Origin: Candidatus Sulfotelmatobacter sp. | GTDB lineage: Bacteria > Acidobacteriota > Terriglobia > Terriglobales > Acidobacteriaceae | Length of the DNA stretch: 60,161 nt | Reading direction: 5' to 3' | Assembly: GCA_025462865.1 (NCBI GenBank) | Contig: JAOAPI010000188.1 | Span: 1-60,161 of the forward strand | Part shown: positions 52,161 through 60,161 of the stretch, one piece after another | Layout of the letters: every line of letters begins with the position of its first letter | How positions within the stretch are numbered: the first letter of the stretch is position 1 | The notes under the pieces: model-generated | The model's database searches: none | Told to the model about the DNA's origin: nothing | What the model saw: only the letters and a program-made list of their open reading frames with translations | Position numbers and translations under genes: made by a program

Positions 52161-52840
52161 GCGATAAAGAATTCAACGAAGCTAAACAACTCTACCTGGA
52201 GAAGTACGGCGACTCGATCGTCACCAACAACTACCTGAAAATCGCCCTGCTCTTGTTGTGTCTGGCCGCGCTGGCTCTGGTCTTTCTGAACCTCCGGACC
52301 ATTCGGATATTCCAGAATTTCCGCCCGCTGGTCATTCGGATTGACCAACTCGGACGCGCCCAGGCGGTCGATTATAAGAGCCTTGAGTACCTACCCGGAG
52401 ACCGGGAAGCGAAATACTTCTTGTCCGAATTTTGCCGCCTCTACTACCGCCGGAACCGCTACACAATTCACGACGATTTCACGAATGCCCTGTATTTTCT
52501 CGACGGCAAGCTGGCCAATGACACCATGGAACAGCACAAGAAAGAGGATACCGTCGACAAGTTCCTGACCAATCCCTCTTCCCCAGAAGTCGATATCGAG
52601 ATCCAAAAAGTGGCTCTGGAGACTATGGAGAAGGCACCTTACCGTGCTGCCGTGGATTTCTACCGAGTCGAATACGCGCCTGCGGACCATTCGGTTCTAA
52701 GCAAAACCCTCTACACAGCGAATTTCGTTTTCCTCTTCAAAGACGAAGTCCCTAACGAACTGATCCCGGTGAATCCGCTGGGAATGACGATTACGTATTT
52801 CCGTGACGATGAGGCATTCACCAGCGAGACGACGAGATGA
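52157..52840 (+). CDS. virB8: VirB8/TrbF family conjugation protein
   Basis: The 227-aa protein has a short cytoplasmic N-terminus, one membrane helix (IALLLLCLAALALVFLNL) and a periplasmic NTF2-like domain (AVDYKSLEYLPGDREAKYFL, then AAVDFYRVEYAPADHSVLSK). This matches VirB8/TrbF bitopic scaffold proteins. Its position after the VirB6-like gene differs from many VirB operons, where virB8 lies before virB9. The overlap with neighbours on both sides shows tight coupling. Confidence 0.72.
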   Translation: MSDKEFNEAKQLYLEKYGDSIVTNNYLKIALLLLCLAALALVFLNLRTIRIFQNFRPLVIRIDQLGRAQAVDYKSLEYLPGDREAKYFLSEFCRLYYRRNRYTIHDDFTNALYFLDGKLANDTMEQHKKEDTVDKFLTNPSSPEVDIEIQKVALETMEKAPYRAAVDFYRVEYAPADHSVLSKTLYTANFVFLFKDEVPNELIPVNPLGMTITYFRDDEAFTSETTR

Positions 52841-53130
52841 TCGCAAATGCGTTTTTTGCCGCGGCAGTTGTAACTTTGGCGATCCTTTTCTTCCTGTCAG
52901 ACAAGCTTCGCTTTCTTACACCGTACCGGTTCCTCATCGTGCACCACTACCTTCCAGCGATCTTCATCTCGATCACGATCCTTTTCATAAATCTGACCGC
53001 CGCATTCTTTACGCTGAGCAGGCGATTTTTCCTGAAGGACACGGGCAGCAAGCTCGCCCATTTCGACCGTGAGCTCAATGCCGGGCGGACTGCGATGCCG
53101 CCCCATCTCCATCGCGAGGAGCTGAACTAG
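52837..53130 (+). CDS. Small two-helix membrane protein of the conjugation operon
   Basis: This 97-aa protein has two hydrophobic segments, FFAAAVVTLAILFFLS and HHYLPAIFISITILFINLTA, then a basic tail with FDRELNAGRTAMPP. I do not recognise it. Four-base overlaps on its left and a shared TAGTG junction on its right put it firmly in the operon. It could be an inner-membrane accessory or entry-exclusion factor of the transfer system; both are guesses. Confidence 0.6.
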   Translation: MIANAFFAAAVVTLAILFFLSDKLRFLTPYRFLIVHHYLPAIFISITILFINLTAAFFTLSRRFFLKDTGSKLAHFDRELNAGRTAMPPHLHREELN

Positions 53131-54014
53131 TGTCCCGCTCCGGCCGCGAGAATAGCCACGATGAACGCCTGGAATCCTCATCAGTTTCCCTTTTGCGGCG
53201 TGACATCAAAGCTGGATCTCCTTCCCACTCCGCGCAGCGAGCAGTCGCCGAGACTCCCGACGACCAAATTATCGATCGCGCTCTGGAACGCGAGCATTCT
53301 CGTTTCTTAAACCAATCAGACGTGAAAACGTTGACCGATATCGGCACCTTTCGCGCGGTAGAGTTCAACGACCTCGCTCGCCATCGCTACAGTGGTGATA
53401 CCGCCGAGGCCAGAAAACACTTAAGCAATCTCTCCCGTGCGGGCCTGGTTCGATCGAGGATCAGCTATCCCGAACGCACCGTTTACCTAACTCTCACGCC
53501 AGTCGGCCATCGACTCCTCGCCGCGAATCGCGACCGGGAAAACCCCAAGCAAAAGCTCTATCACGGCTTTGTGAAGACCCGCGAAGCCCGGCACGATGCC
53601 GCGCTTTATCGCCTCTGTAGCCAAGCAGTCGGCCGCATTGAACACACTGGTGGAAAAGTCCAGCGAGTGATTCTTGACTTCGAGCTGAAGCAGTCCATCA
53701 ATCGAAAGCTGGCCAAATTGAACTCGTTGTCCCGCGCAGAGCAGGTCCACGAGAGACGTCGAATTGCGCAAGAACATGGACTGCGAGTGGTCCACGGCAA
53801 AATCCCTCTGCCCGATCTTCGCCTGGAGTATGAAGGGCCTGACCAGCAGCTAGCCAAGGTGGATCTGGAACTGGTTACTGAACACTATCACCGCGGAAAC
53901 TTGATCGCAAAAGCTAAGGCCGGCTTTGCTATGTACGCCTTCGCGGAGGATGCGGCGCGGCTCCGCCCTGCCATGCAAGACCCAGAAATCATGCAGGAGA
54001 TCTTGTCCCTATGA
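53130..54014 (+). CDS. Winged-helix protein of the replication-relaxation type
   Basis: The 294-aa protein contains a winged-helix region (about 55-130) with TDIGTFRAVEFNDLARHRYS, HLSNLSRAGLVRSRI and VYLTLTPVGHRLLAANRDRE. A second domain has GFVKTREARHDAALYRLCSQ and DLELVTEHYHRGNLIAKA, resembling the nuclease-fold-like end of replication-relaxation family proteins found on mobilisable elements. Such proteins are thought to assist relaxosome or replication functions. The start is a GTG at 53130. It overlaps the next gene by four bases. A role in DNA processing near the candidate oriT is inference. Confidence 0.55.
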   Translation: MSRSGRENSHDERLESSSVSLLRRDIKAGSPSHSAQRAVAETPDDQIIDRALEREHSRFLNQSDVKTLTDIGTFRAVEFNDLARHRYSGDTAEARKHLSNLSRAGLVRSRISYPERTVYLTLTPVGHRLLAANRDRENPKQKLYHGFVKTREARHDAALYRLCSQAVGRIEHTGGKVQRVILDFELKQSINRKLAKLNSLSRAEQVHERRRIAQEHGLRVVHGKIPLPDLRLEYEGPDQQLAKVDLELVTEHYHRGNLIAKAKAGFAMYAFAEDAARLRPAMQDPEIMQEILSL

Positions 54015-55123
54015 ACATCGCGCCGGAACATCTCAGCAAGATTCAAAGCTATGGGTATACCCGAACCGAGGCCGAGTTCCTCTACCTCGTTGCCACTCAT
54101 TCGGGGTACTTCACCCAGCGCCAGTTTCTCCGCTTTGCACACGTCGAAAGCGGCGGCGTAGCGAGCCGATTCACGGAGAAGCTTCTCCGGTTCGGACATG
54201 GTCGCACCACACGCTACGGGTACCACACATTCATTTACAACCTTTACTCCCGATTGATTTACGGCTCCATCGACAAAGATAATCTTCGCAATCGCCGGCG
54301 GCTTTCAAACGATCTCATTCGAACCCGGCTCATGATTCTGGATTTTGTTCTCGACCACCCTGAACATGAATATCTCGAAACCGAAGCGCACAAAGTCGCT
54401 TTCTTCCACCACAAACTTCGAGTTCCGTTGCCGATTCTTCCCGGCCGGATATACAAGGGAATCACGTCCAATTCCCATACCAAACGTTATTTTGTCGATC
54501 GCTCTCCCATCTTTATTCCTTGTGGCCCCGACTCTTTGCTGCTTCCGCTTGCGCCAACTTTTGTTTACTGCGACTCCGCTGAACCTGGGCTACTGCGATT
54601 CATCGGCCATCTTCGGACCTACGAAAACCTGCTGAATCAGCTGACCGCTTTTAACTTCGTATATGCAGCTCCCAACGACGCCAAATTCAAACGCGCAGGC
54701 AAATTCTTTGCCCGTCTGTTCAGCTATGACACCCGTGTAGACACAGACCGGCTGATCCGCTATTTCGAAATCCGACAGCTGTGGGAAGCCCACAAAACCA
54801 GTTCCTTGACACGAGCTGATCGGCTACTGCTCCGTGAAGGAGATAGGCGCTTTCGGGGCCAAGTCTTCGACGATCTGTATGAACGATGGACCGCAACCAG
54901 GCTTTTCCCCACTGACATAAACGAGGCCTTGCGTAGAGCTAGAGATCAGAAAAGAAGACTGTTTTCAACCTGCATTCTTCCCGGTCCCTATGACATCTTT
55001 GAACGCCTTTCCAAGGACTATTCCGCCCAAGGGCGTGGAGCCATTTCCCGAAATCATGGCTCCAAAGTTCGCTCCTCTCTTGCTGCTCCTACTGTGCCGC
55101 GTAACTCTTTGGAATTGCACTGA
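54011..55123 (+). CDS. Unrecognised 370-aa protein of the transfer region
   Basis: The product begins MNIAPEHLSKIQSYGYTRTE, with a helical N-terminal domain (AEFLYLVATHSGYFTQRQFL, then RFTEKLLRFGHGRTTRYG) that looks like a winged-helix unit. The rest is basic and soluble, with NDLIRTRLMILDFVLDHPEH and SFTRADRLLLREGDRRFRG-like residues. It is probably related in general design to the preceding gene, with which it overlaps. I know no function. It ends 32 bases before the nested inverted repeats at 55156, so it may bind there. Its C-terminus is Ser/Arg-rich and likely disordered. Confidence 0.6.
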   Translation: MNIAPEHLSKIQSYGYTRTEAEFLYLVATHSGYFTQRQFLRFAHVESGGVASRFTEKLLRFGHGRTTRYGYHTFIYNLYSRLIYGSIDKDNLRNRRRLSNDLIRTRLMILDFVLDHPEHEYLETEAHKVAFFHHKLRVPLPILPGRIYKGITSNSHTKRYFVDRSPIFIPCGPDSLLLPLAPTFVYCDSAEPGLLRFIGHLRTYENLLNQLTAFNFVYAAPNDAKFKRAGKFFARLFSYDTRVDTDRLIRYFEIRQLWEAHKTSSLTRADRLLLREGDRRFRGQVFDDLYERWTATRLFPTDINEALRRARDQKRRLFSTCILPGPYDIFERLSKDYSAQGRGAISRNHGSKVRSSLAAPTVPRNSLELH

Positions 55124-55155
55124 GAACGAATGAGACGAGCAATCAAATTCGACAT

Positions 55156-55286
55156 GGCAAAAACCGTTAAGTGGCCGGGAGCGACCCCATTTTATCCGTG
55201 CTTTGCCGGCCAAAATCCCTCCGGGTTTTCGGGGTCGCTCCCGGCCACGTTAGGACTCGTTGTTGACTCGCCCGACGGTTTTTGCC
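55156..55286. repeat. Nested inverted repeats, candidate oriT or recombination site
   Basis: An inner pair of perfect 18-bp arms, GTGGCCGGGAGCGACCCC (55171-55188) and GGGGTCGCTCCCGGCCAC (55231-55248), is nested within an outer pair of 12-bp arms, GGCAAAAACCGT (55156-55167) and ACGGTTTTTGCC (55275-55286). The 42-base loop and the spacers are non-coding. No T-tract follows, so a terminator is unlikely. The site lies in the only sizeable gap (223 bases) within the transfer region, between accessory DNA-binding genes and a ribbon-helix-helix-like gene beside virD4. That is a usual place for oriT. Confidence 0.6.
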
Positions 55287-55346
55287 ACGGCATTTGTGCC
55301 GGACAGAGTTTGACGGAGCGTTTCCTGTTTCACACGGAGGATCGTG

Positions 55347-55661
55347 ATGCCTTTGCTCAGACCACCTGATCCCCAAGTCCCGAAGAGAAAGTTTTACGTG
55401 CGGATCGAGGAACCACTTGCCGTTACGCTCGATCGGTACGCCGAATTTCTCGGCGCGACCGGTATCGACCACGTCATCAACCAGGCTTTGGAGTTCGTGT
55501 TTCGGAAAGATGGTGACTTCAAAGAATGGCTCTCACAGAATCCGCAGCCTGCTCCGCGACGGACTTTGAGTCAACGGAAGAAAACCAGATCGGTTCTGAA
55601 CTCTGGCGCAGCCCAGCATGGTCAAAAGGAAGCAGAACTGGAAGAGGCTCGCAGGCTATGA
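55347..55661 (+). CDS. Small ribbon-helix-helix-like protein
   Basis: The 104-aa protein has an N-terminal strand-helix-helix pattern (KRKFYVRIEEPLAVTLDRYA, then GIDHVINQALEFVFRKDGD), like CopG/MobC-type DNA-binding proteins. A basic tail follows (RRTLSQRKKTRS). The ATG at 55347 has GGAGG six bases upstream. It lies 60 bases from the nested inverted repeats and overlaps virD4 by an ATGA. It may bind the candidate oriT as a relaxosome accessory or regulate the downstream genes. The fold is likely; the target is inferred. Confidence 0.6.
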   Translation: MPLLRPPDPQVPKRKFYVRIEEPLAVTLDRYAEFLGATGIDHVINQALEFVFRKDGDFKEWLSQNPQPAPRRTLSQRKKTRSVLNSGAAQHGQKEAELEEARRL

Positions 55662-57652
55662 TCCAGCAGCTTCTTGGTTCCAAGAACTTAACCGCATACG
55701 TTTTGGCTTGTGCGACAGGCCTGGTCCTCTATTTCCGATGCCCGTTTCCAACTCGCGATCCGTTGCTGCGGCTGATCGCTCTACGCGCGCCGACGATCTG
55801 CGATGGAATCCGGTACAGCTACTCGCTGTTTCTTTTCACAACACCCTACATCTTGTTCTCGGTCGTGCTTTCCGGTTTCTATGTGTTCGCCCTTCGTCCA
55901 CGGAAGAGGGCAAAGCCATTGGCACTGCCGCTGTATGTGGACCCGGGGCAACGGGAAACTCTGTTCCTGACTCTTGGCGAAGTTCACGACCCAAGGAAGC
56001 CCGTACCGAGTGACCAACCGTACTGGGTGAACGTTGCGGAACGTGGACTGTTTACTGGCATTGCTATTTTTGGGGCAATCGGCACTGGTAAAACCAGTGG
56101 ATGCATTTACCCATATACGGAGCAACTGCTCGCCTACAGATCCCGCGATCGTGAACGGCGACTTGGAGGATTGGTCCTAGAAGTAAAAGGTGACTTTTGC
56201 CATAAGGTACGGACAATCCTCGAATCCCACGACCGCGCTGACGACTATGTGGAAGTCAACCTAAATGCCGAGTACCGCTATAACCCGCTATACAACGATC
56301 TGGACGCTTACGCACTGGCCTACAACATCGCTTCGCTCTTGAACAACCTGTTCGGGAAAGGCAAGGAGCCGTTTTGGCAGCAGGCGTATACGAATCTCGT
56401 CAAGTTCATTATCCAGCTGCACAAGGTCGCCTACGACTACGTCACCTTATTTGACGTGTACGAATGCGCCATCAATCCGGAGCTTCTCGAAAAGAGAATT
56501 CACGAGGCGGAACAGCGAGTTCGCGGTCGCCACTACTTTGTGATCTCGGATTCATTGTTCCGCGCTCATCCGGAACTGGAACGCTTTCACTTTTTGGCGG
56601 ACGAAGCGGCCAGGAGCCACAAGGCTCTGCAATCAGAGGCACTGGAAGAAATTCTGAAGACCGAGAATGTTGATTATGAAAGCCAGGTCGAGACTTCGCC
56701 GGGCATGGTCGATCCGATGAAAGCGGAAATTTTAGAAGGCGTAAAACGATGGTTCTATCACGATTGGCGGCGGATTGAAAACAAGCTGCGCACGTCAATC
56801 GTGGAAGGCATCTCCGTCTTCCTGTCTCTCTTCGACGACAACCCGATGGTGAAGCGCACTTTCTGTCCACCCAAGGAGTGTTATGACTCAGAACTCAACG
56901 CGGACGAACGCTACGGACGGCCGCTGCCTCCATTCGCAGAACTCGTAGAGCAAGGAAGAGTGTGTGCGCTCAATTTTCCAGTCGCCTTGAACCCAGGACT
57001 AGCCAAGGCCATCGGTGTGATGATGAAGCTCGATTTCCAGCGGGCGCTCCTGAGTCGCATTCCTAAGATTGAATCAGATTCAGACCGGCACTTCCGCCAG
57101 GTGTTCTTCATCTGCGACGAATACCAGCACTTCGCAACCGCCGGGGAGAACGAACCGAATGGTGACGAGAAGTTCTTCGCTCTTTGCAGACAGTCCAAGT
57201 GCATTTCTATCGTCGCCACCCAAAGCATCAGCTCGCTGCGTTCCACGTTGCCGGGAGAAACCTGGAGGACGCTGCTGCAAACGTTTCGCACCAAGATATT
57301 CCTCGCCCTCTCGGATGAATTCTCAGCCAAGATCGCAAGCGAGCTGTGCGGCAAGGAAGACCAGTGGAAAGTCAACTACAACATCTCGGAGAGTGGGCAT
57401 GACACCCGGGTGAGCCTTTGGACCGGCAAGGCTCTGGCACACAAAGCCAATGTCACAACCTCAAAGAGCTACAACACTCAAAACGATTTTCGCTTCGACT
57501 TCAAAACATTTACCGAACTCAAGAACGCGCAGTCCGTTGCCCTCGTATATGACGGGCTGAATCCTCTGCCACCCACGTTCATGTACCTGAAGCCGTACTA
57601 CAACGATGTGAACAAGTCTTACTTTCTGCAACTCGCGGACGGTGAGCTCTGA
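55658..57652 (+). CDS. virD4: VirD4/TraG-type coupling protein
   Basis: The 664-aa protein has two N-terminal membrane helices (ACATGLVLYFRCPFP region and TTPYILFSVVLSGFYVFAL). The ATPase domain has Walker A GAIGTGKTS (139-147) and Walker B VFFICDEYQHFATAG, followed by SIVATQSISSLRS. This is the VirD4/TraG coupling ATPase that delivers the relaxase-DNA complex to the channel. The ATG at 55658 overlaps the previous stop as ATGA; a longer frame starts inside the preceding gene and is less likely. Next is virB11, sharing one base. The protein is complete. Confidence 0.88.
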   Translation: MIQQLLGSKNLTAYVLACATGLVLYFRCPFPTRDPLLRLIALRAPTICDGIRYSYSLFLFTTPYILFSVVLSGFYVFALRPRKRAKPLALPLYVDPGQRETLFLTLGEVHDPRKPVPSDQPYWVNVAERGLFTGIAIFGAIGTGKTSGCIYPYTEQLLAYRSRDRERRLGGLVLEVKGDFCHKVRTILESHDRADDYVEVNLNAEYRYNPLYNDLDAYALAYNIASLLNNLFGKGKEPFWQQAYTNLVKFIIQLHKVAYDYVTLFDVYECAINPELLEKRIHEAEQRVRGRHYFVISDSLFRAHPELERFHFLADEAARSHKALQSEALEEILKTENVDYESQVETSPGMVDPMKAEILEGVKRWFYHDWRRIENKLRTSIVEGISVFLSLFDDNPMVKRTFCPPKECYDSELNADERYGRPLPPFAELVEQGRVCALNFPVALNPGLAKAIGVMMKLDFQRALLSRIPKIESDSDRHFRQVFFICDEYQHFATAGENEPNGDEKFFALCRQSKCISIVATQSISSLRSTLPGETWRTLLQTFRTKIFLALSDEFSAKIASELCGKEDQWKVNYNISESGHDTRVSLWTGKALAHKANVTTSKSYNTQNDFRFDFKTFTELKNAQSVALVYDGLNPLPPTFMYLKPYYNDVNKSYFLQLADGEL

Positions 57653-58632
57653 TGAACGGGTTTGAAATCATCCTGCCGTTTCTTCGGCCGATCGAGCGCT
57701 TGATTCTCGATCCCGAGATCAGCGAGATCATGGTGAACGGCTCCGAGCGCATTTTCATCGAGAAACTCGGACACATTCAGCCGATACACGATGTGACCAT
57801 CAGCCAAAAGTCTCTTGAAGTTGCCGTCCGAAACATCGCACGCCGTTTAGGCGATGACATCTCAGAAGAGAAGCCGATTCTCGACTCTCGGCTTCCAGAC
57901 GGCAGCCGAGTGGCCGCAGTCCTGCCACCGTGCAGCCTGAACGGTGTGGTCCTCACCATCCGCAAGTTCAACGCAAAACACTTCGCAATCGATGACCTAG
58001 TCGCTGGCGGAACCCTCCCTGCGGGACTTGCCGAGCGGCTCCGACTGGCAATCCTTCAACATAAGAACATTCTGATCTCGGGCGGAACCGGAACGGGTAA
58101 GACAACGATTCTCACCGCACTCTCAAGCTTTATCCCTGAGCATGAGCGCGTTCTGGTGATCGAAGACACGGCAGAGGTTCAGGTTCGCACGCCGAACCTC
58201 GTCCGGTTTGAGTCCCGGCGTGAACAAGATGGGTTTTCCGCTGTAACCATCAGAGAGCTACTCAGAGCGAGTCTTCGCCACAGACCCGACCGGATCTTAC
58301 TGGGAGAAATTCGCGGGGCCGAAGCTTTCGATCTCCTGCAACTATTAAACACAGGGCATTCGGGAACCATCTCAACCGTTCATGCCAACTCCGCCGCCCA
58401 AGCGCTCAGCCGTTTCACCAGTTGCGTTCTCGAAAGCGGGGTTGAGCTGCCCTACCGGGCAATCAAAAACAATATCGCAGACTCTCTGAATATTGTCGTT
58501 CACCTGGAGCGCCGGCCGGGGCGACGCTTCGTCTCCGAAGTCGTCGAGATCCTCGGATACAAACCCGAGTTCGACCGTTACGACCTGAAACCTCTTTTCA
58601 CCCGAATGGGGGATACGCCATGTCTCCCGTAG
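57652..58632 (+). CDS. virB11: VirB11/TrbB family secretion ATPase
   Basis: The 326-aa hexameric-type ATPase has an N-terminal domain with ILDPEISEIMVNGSERIFIE. The catalytic core has Walker A GGTGTGKT (144-151), the Asp box VLVIEDTAEVQ, Walker B RILLGEIRGAEAFD and the His box GHSGTISTVHANSA. All are intact. VirB11/TrbB drives assembly and substrate transfer beside VirB4 and VirD4. The position after virD4 rather than in the main cluster is a local rearrangement. It overlaps the primase gene by 13 bases. Confidence 0.92.
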   Translation: MNGFEIILPFLRPIERLILDPEISEIMVNGSERIFIEKLGHIQPIHDVTISQKSLEVAVRNIARRLGDDISEEKPILDSRLPDGSRVAAVLPPCSLNGVVLTIRKFNAKHFAIDDLVAGGTLPAGLAERLRLAILQHKNILISGGTGTGKTTILTALSSFIPEHERVLVIEDTAEVQVRTPNLVRFESRREQDGFSAVTIRELLRASLRHRPDRILLGEIRGAEAFDLLQLLNTGHSGTISTVHANSAAQALSRFTSCVLESGVELPYRAIKNNIADSLNIVVHLERRPGRRFVSEVVEILGYKPEFDRYDLKPLFTRMGDTPCLP

Positions 58633-59861
58633 ATAGTTTTCACGACGAAGTAGACCGCCAGGTTAGTGACCGCAGCGAGCAACGCGACCGCAGCTTCGTT
58701 CGCCGAGCTTTGCGGCGAGGCGTGCCAGTACAAGACATTGAAGACCGGTTGCTCACTGCAATGGAGTTTCACAGGTTAAATCCGGAGCGTGATCCGCTCG
58801 CCTATGTCCGAAGCCTCATTGAAGAAGAAGGGAGCAATCTAGAAAGCATTCATTTCACGGAGGCACCCGGAGCGGATGCGAGTACCACCCGCAAAAGTTT
58901 ACTTCCGCAGGCTGCCGGTAAGGAACGCGCCTCCGAATCAGAAGCCATGGCGCGACGCTACATTCACGAAAATTTTGAAGCCACAGATTGGCTGGCAGTG
59001 GTGGTGCGCAATCGTAAGTCGGGTGAAACAGTGCAAAGAATCACCACTGCTCAGCAGATCGCCAGTCAGGACTTCCAGGCTTGGCTGCGTCACAAAAATG
59101 CACATGGTTCTGACATCTATCTCAGCTTGAACACGCTCAGGGAGCACGCGCACAGCCGGACGAAAGGCGACCTCAAGAGCGTACGTCATCTCTACCTTGA
59201 CCTCGACAAAGAAGGGCAACGGAAGCTCGCTCTGATCTACGAAAATGGCGCGATCCCGCATCCGAACTACGTGCTTCAGACTTCACCTCAGAAATACCAA
59301 GTCATTTGGCGCGTCGAGGGCATTGCGCAAAATGATGCTGAACATCTTCTGCGAAGCTTAGCGCGGCAGTTTGGCGGTGATCCGGCCGCGACGGACGCAA
59401 CTCGCGTCTTCCGACTTCCTGGCTTCAACAACAAGAAATATGCGGAGAACTTCGCGGTAAGATTGGTCGCCGGAACAATGCCCGAGCCGGTGTATCACCA
59501 ATCGGATTTCAGGATTGAAGTGCTACCACACGATCCCGGAACGGCAGGCCGCATACAAGTTTCCGCTCCCGCTGTTCTCGGTTCCGAATCCGTAAATACA
59601 CAATCCGAACGCGACTGGGCCTACGCGATCCGTCATCTCCGACGCGGTGACGATCCGGTCGACATCGTTCGAGAAATAACCGCTTACCGAGCCGCCGATC
59701 GCTCCGACTCGGAGGACACTACGAAAATCGCCAGTCCCAGAAAGGCCAATCCTCGCTATTACGCCGAGCACACAGTTGCCCGAGCGATGACACACCTGGG
59801 TATGACGAGACCTTCAGATGCGGGTGAAAGTAGATCGCCCGAATCTGAACCGGATCGATAG
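58620..59861 (+). CDS. RepB-like DNA primase
   Basis: The 413-aa protein has an N-terminal helical part, then the RepB-like primase domain (about 150-290): DIYLSLNTL, LKSVRHLYLDLDKEGQRKLA, YVLQTSPQKYQVIWRVEG and ATDATRVFRLPGFNNKKY. The paired Asp in LYLDLD is the likely metal site, and the RVFRLPGFNNKK strand is typical of this family. Such primases restart lagging-strand synthesis of plasmids and transferred ICE DNA in the recipient. It ends the conjugation operon seen here. It shows no relaxase motif. The C-terminus is Ser/Glu-rich. Confidence 0.75.
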   Translation: MSPVDSFHDEVDRQVSDRSEQRDRSFVRRALRRGVPVQDIEDRLLTAMEFHRLNPERDPLAYVRSLIEEEGSNLESIHFTEAPGADASTTRKSLLPQAAGKERASESEAMARRYIHENFEATDWLAVVVRNRKSGETVQRITTAQQIASQDFQAWLRHKNAHGSDIYLSLNTLREHAHSRTKGDLKSVRHLYLDLDKEGQRKLALIYENGAIPHPNYVLQTSPQKYQVIWRVEGIAQNDAEHLLRSLARQFGGDPAATDATRVFRLPGFNNKKYAENFAVRLVAGTMPEPVYHQSDFRIEVLPHDPGTAGRIQVSAPAVLGSESVNTQSERDWAYAIRHLRRGDDPVDIVREITAYRAADRSDSEDTTKIASPRKANPRYYAEHTVARAMTHLGMTRPSDAGESRSPESEPDR

Positions 59862-59876
59862 GAAGGGATGTGATCC

Positions 59877-60161
59877 GTGAGAAGTCCTGCTTGCTTGCTG
59901 AAACTGCTCGCCCGATGGGCAACTATCACCGTCTCCATCTCGCTTCTTCTATTCGGCGTAGCGGGCACCACGCAGATCCCGTCGCTCCGGAATTATGTGG
60001 TGACGTTTTCGGCCTTTCTATTGGTAACGATGTTAGTCGTTGATCCCGGACTCGCCAAAGAACGTTCCCGCACGTTTCACCAGGAGGGAACGCCAGGGAG
60101 GTTGACAGCGGGCCTGTCATTCCTTGCAACGTCGGCGCTTGCAGCGTTGGATGTTGGACGT
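59877..60161 (+). CDS. Membrane protein, possible isoprenylcysteine carboxyl methyltransferase-like, cut by the right edge
   Basis: A GTG at 59877, 16 bases after the primase stop and behind a GGAAGGG site, opens a frame to the right edge (95 codons). The translation has hydrophobic segments (WATITVSISLLLFGVAG, VVTFSAFLLVTMLVV, then LSFLATSALAALDVGR). VDPGLAKERSR followed by a helix ending in LDVGR resembles the start of ICMT-family membrane methyltransferases. The catalytic part is outside the window, so the family is tentative. Confidence 0.45.
   Translation, partial: MRSPACLLKLLARWATITVSISLLLFGVAGTTQIPSLRNYVVTFSAFLLVTMLVVDPGLAKERSRTFHQEGTPGRLTAGLSFLATSALAALDVGR

Noticed and set aside
55171..55248. 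Inner inverted repeat as an intrinsic terminator
   Set aside because: The loop is 42 bases and no T-tract follows either arm.
58620..59861. The primase as the missing relaxase
   Set aside because: It shows the RepB-like primase strands and LYLDLD site but no HUH-type histidine cluster or relaxase tyrosine motif.
1..60161. CRISPR arrays, tRNA or rRNA genes
   Set aside because: No regularly spaced repeats, and no cloverleaf-type or ribosomal sequences were recognised on reading either strand.

Overview
The window looks like an accessory, element-rich region from a member of the Acidobacteriota, probably Terriglobia-like. This rests on the very large Oar-type TonB-dependent receptor with a carboxypeptidase-regulatory N-terminal domain, the ECF sigma/zf-HC2 anti-sigma pair, and the style of the type IV secretion locus. 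No rRNA, tRNA or CRISPR array was seen, so the taxonomy is inference.

Left edge (1-5.1 kb): a TauE/SafE-type permease runs off the edge, followed by an ArdC-like antirestriction protein and a ParB-like protein with a strong terminator. These two are typical of plasmids and integrative conjugative elements. An unrecognised 387-aa protein lies beyond them on the minus strand.

Lasso peptide region (5.2-20.9 kb): two divergent, related HTH regulators precede an ABC exporter, a PqqD-like leader-binding protein (B1), a transglutaminase-like leader peptidase (B2) and an asparagine-synthetase-like lasso cyclase (C). Then comes a 45-aa precursor not annotated by ordinary gene finders (12947-13084), with a near-perfect Shine-Dalgarno and the leader motif Y-x2-P-x-M-x3-G. 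Convergent to it are an S9-family peptidase of the lasso isopeptidase type, a TonB-dependent receptor, an anti-sigma factor and an ECF sigma factor. Together they suggest export, re-import, linearisation and envelope signalling around one peptide. The proposed core, GLKNAVEIGSAYEPEE, resembles a shortened astexin-1.

Defence region (21.0-42.2 kb): it begins with two tandem small XRE regulators, each behind a copy of the same 22-bp element, and a decayed tyrosine integrase. Next is a five-gene operon of the GAP1/double-GTPase conflict-system type (GNAT-like protein with a helical tail, all-helical GASH-like protein, two P-loop GTPases, GAP1). A DUF2314-like gene, an Mrr-type restriction endonuclease, a C5-cytosine methyltransferase and a Vsr nuclease follow. 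Last is a DISARM-like operon: DrmE-like, NERD-SF1 helicase, DrmA and DrmB, with no DrmC seen.

Conjugation region (42.4-60.2 kb): after a PAS-GAF sensor that lacks its output domain and a sigma-like regulator, a Trb/VirB-type conjugation operon runs on the plus strand: VirB2, B3, B4, TrbG/VirB9, TrbI/VirB10, TrbJ/VirB5, TrbL/VirB6, VirB8, accessory proteins, VirD4, VirB11 and a RepB-like primase. Nested inverted repeats at 55156-55286 are a candidate oriT. No relaxase or intact integrase is seen. A truncated membrane protein occupies the right edge.

All family calls come from reading the sequence; no database search was run.
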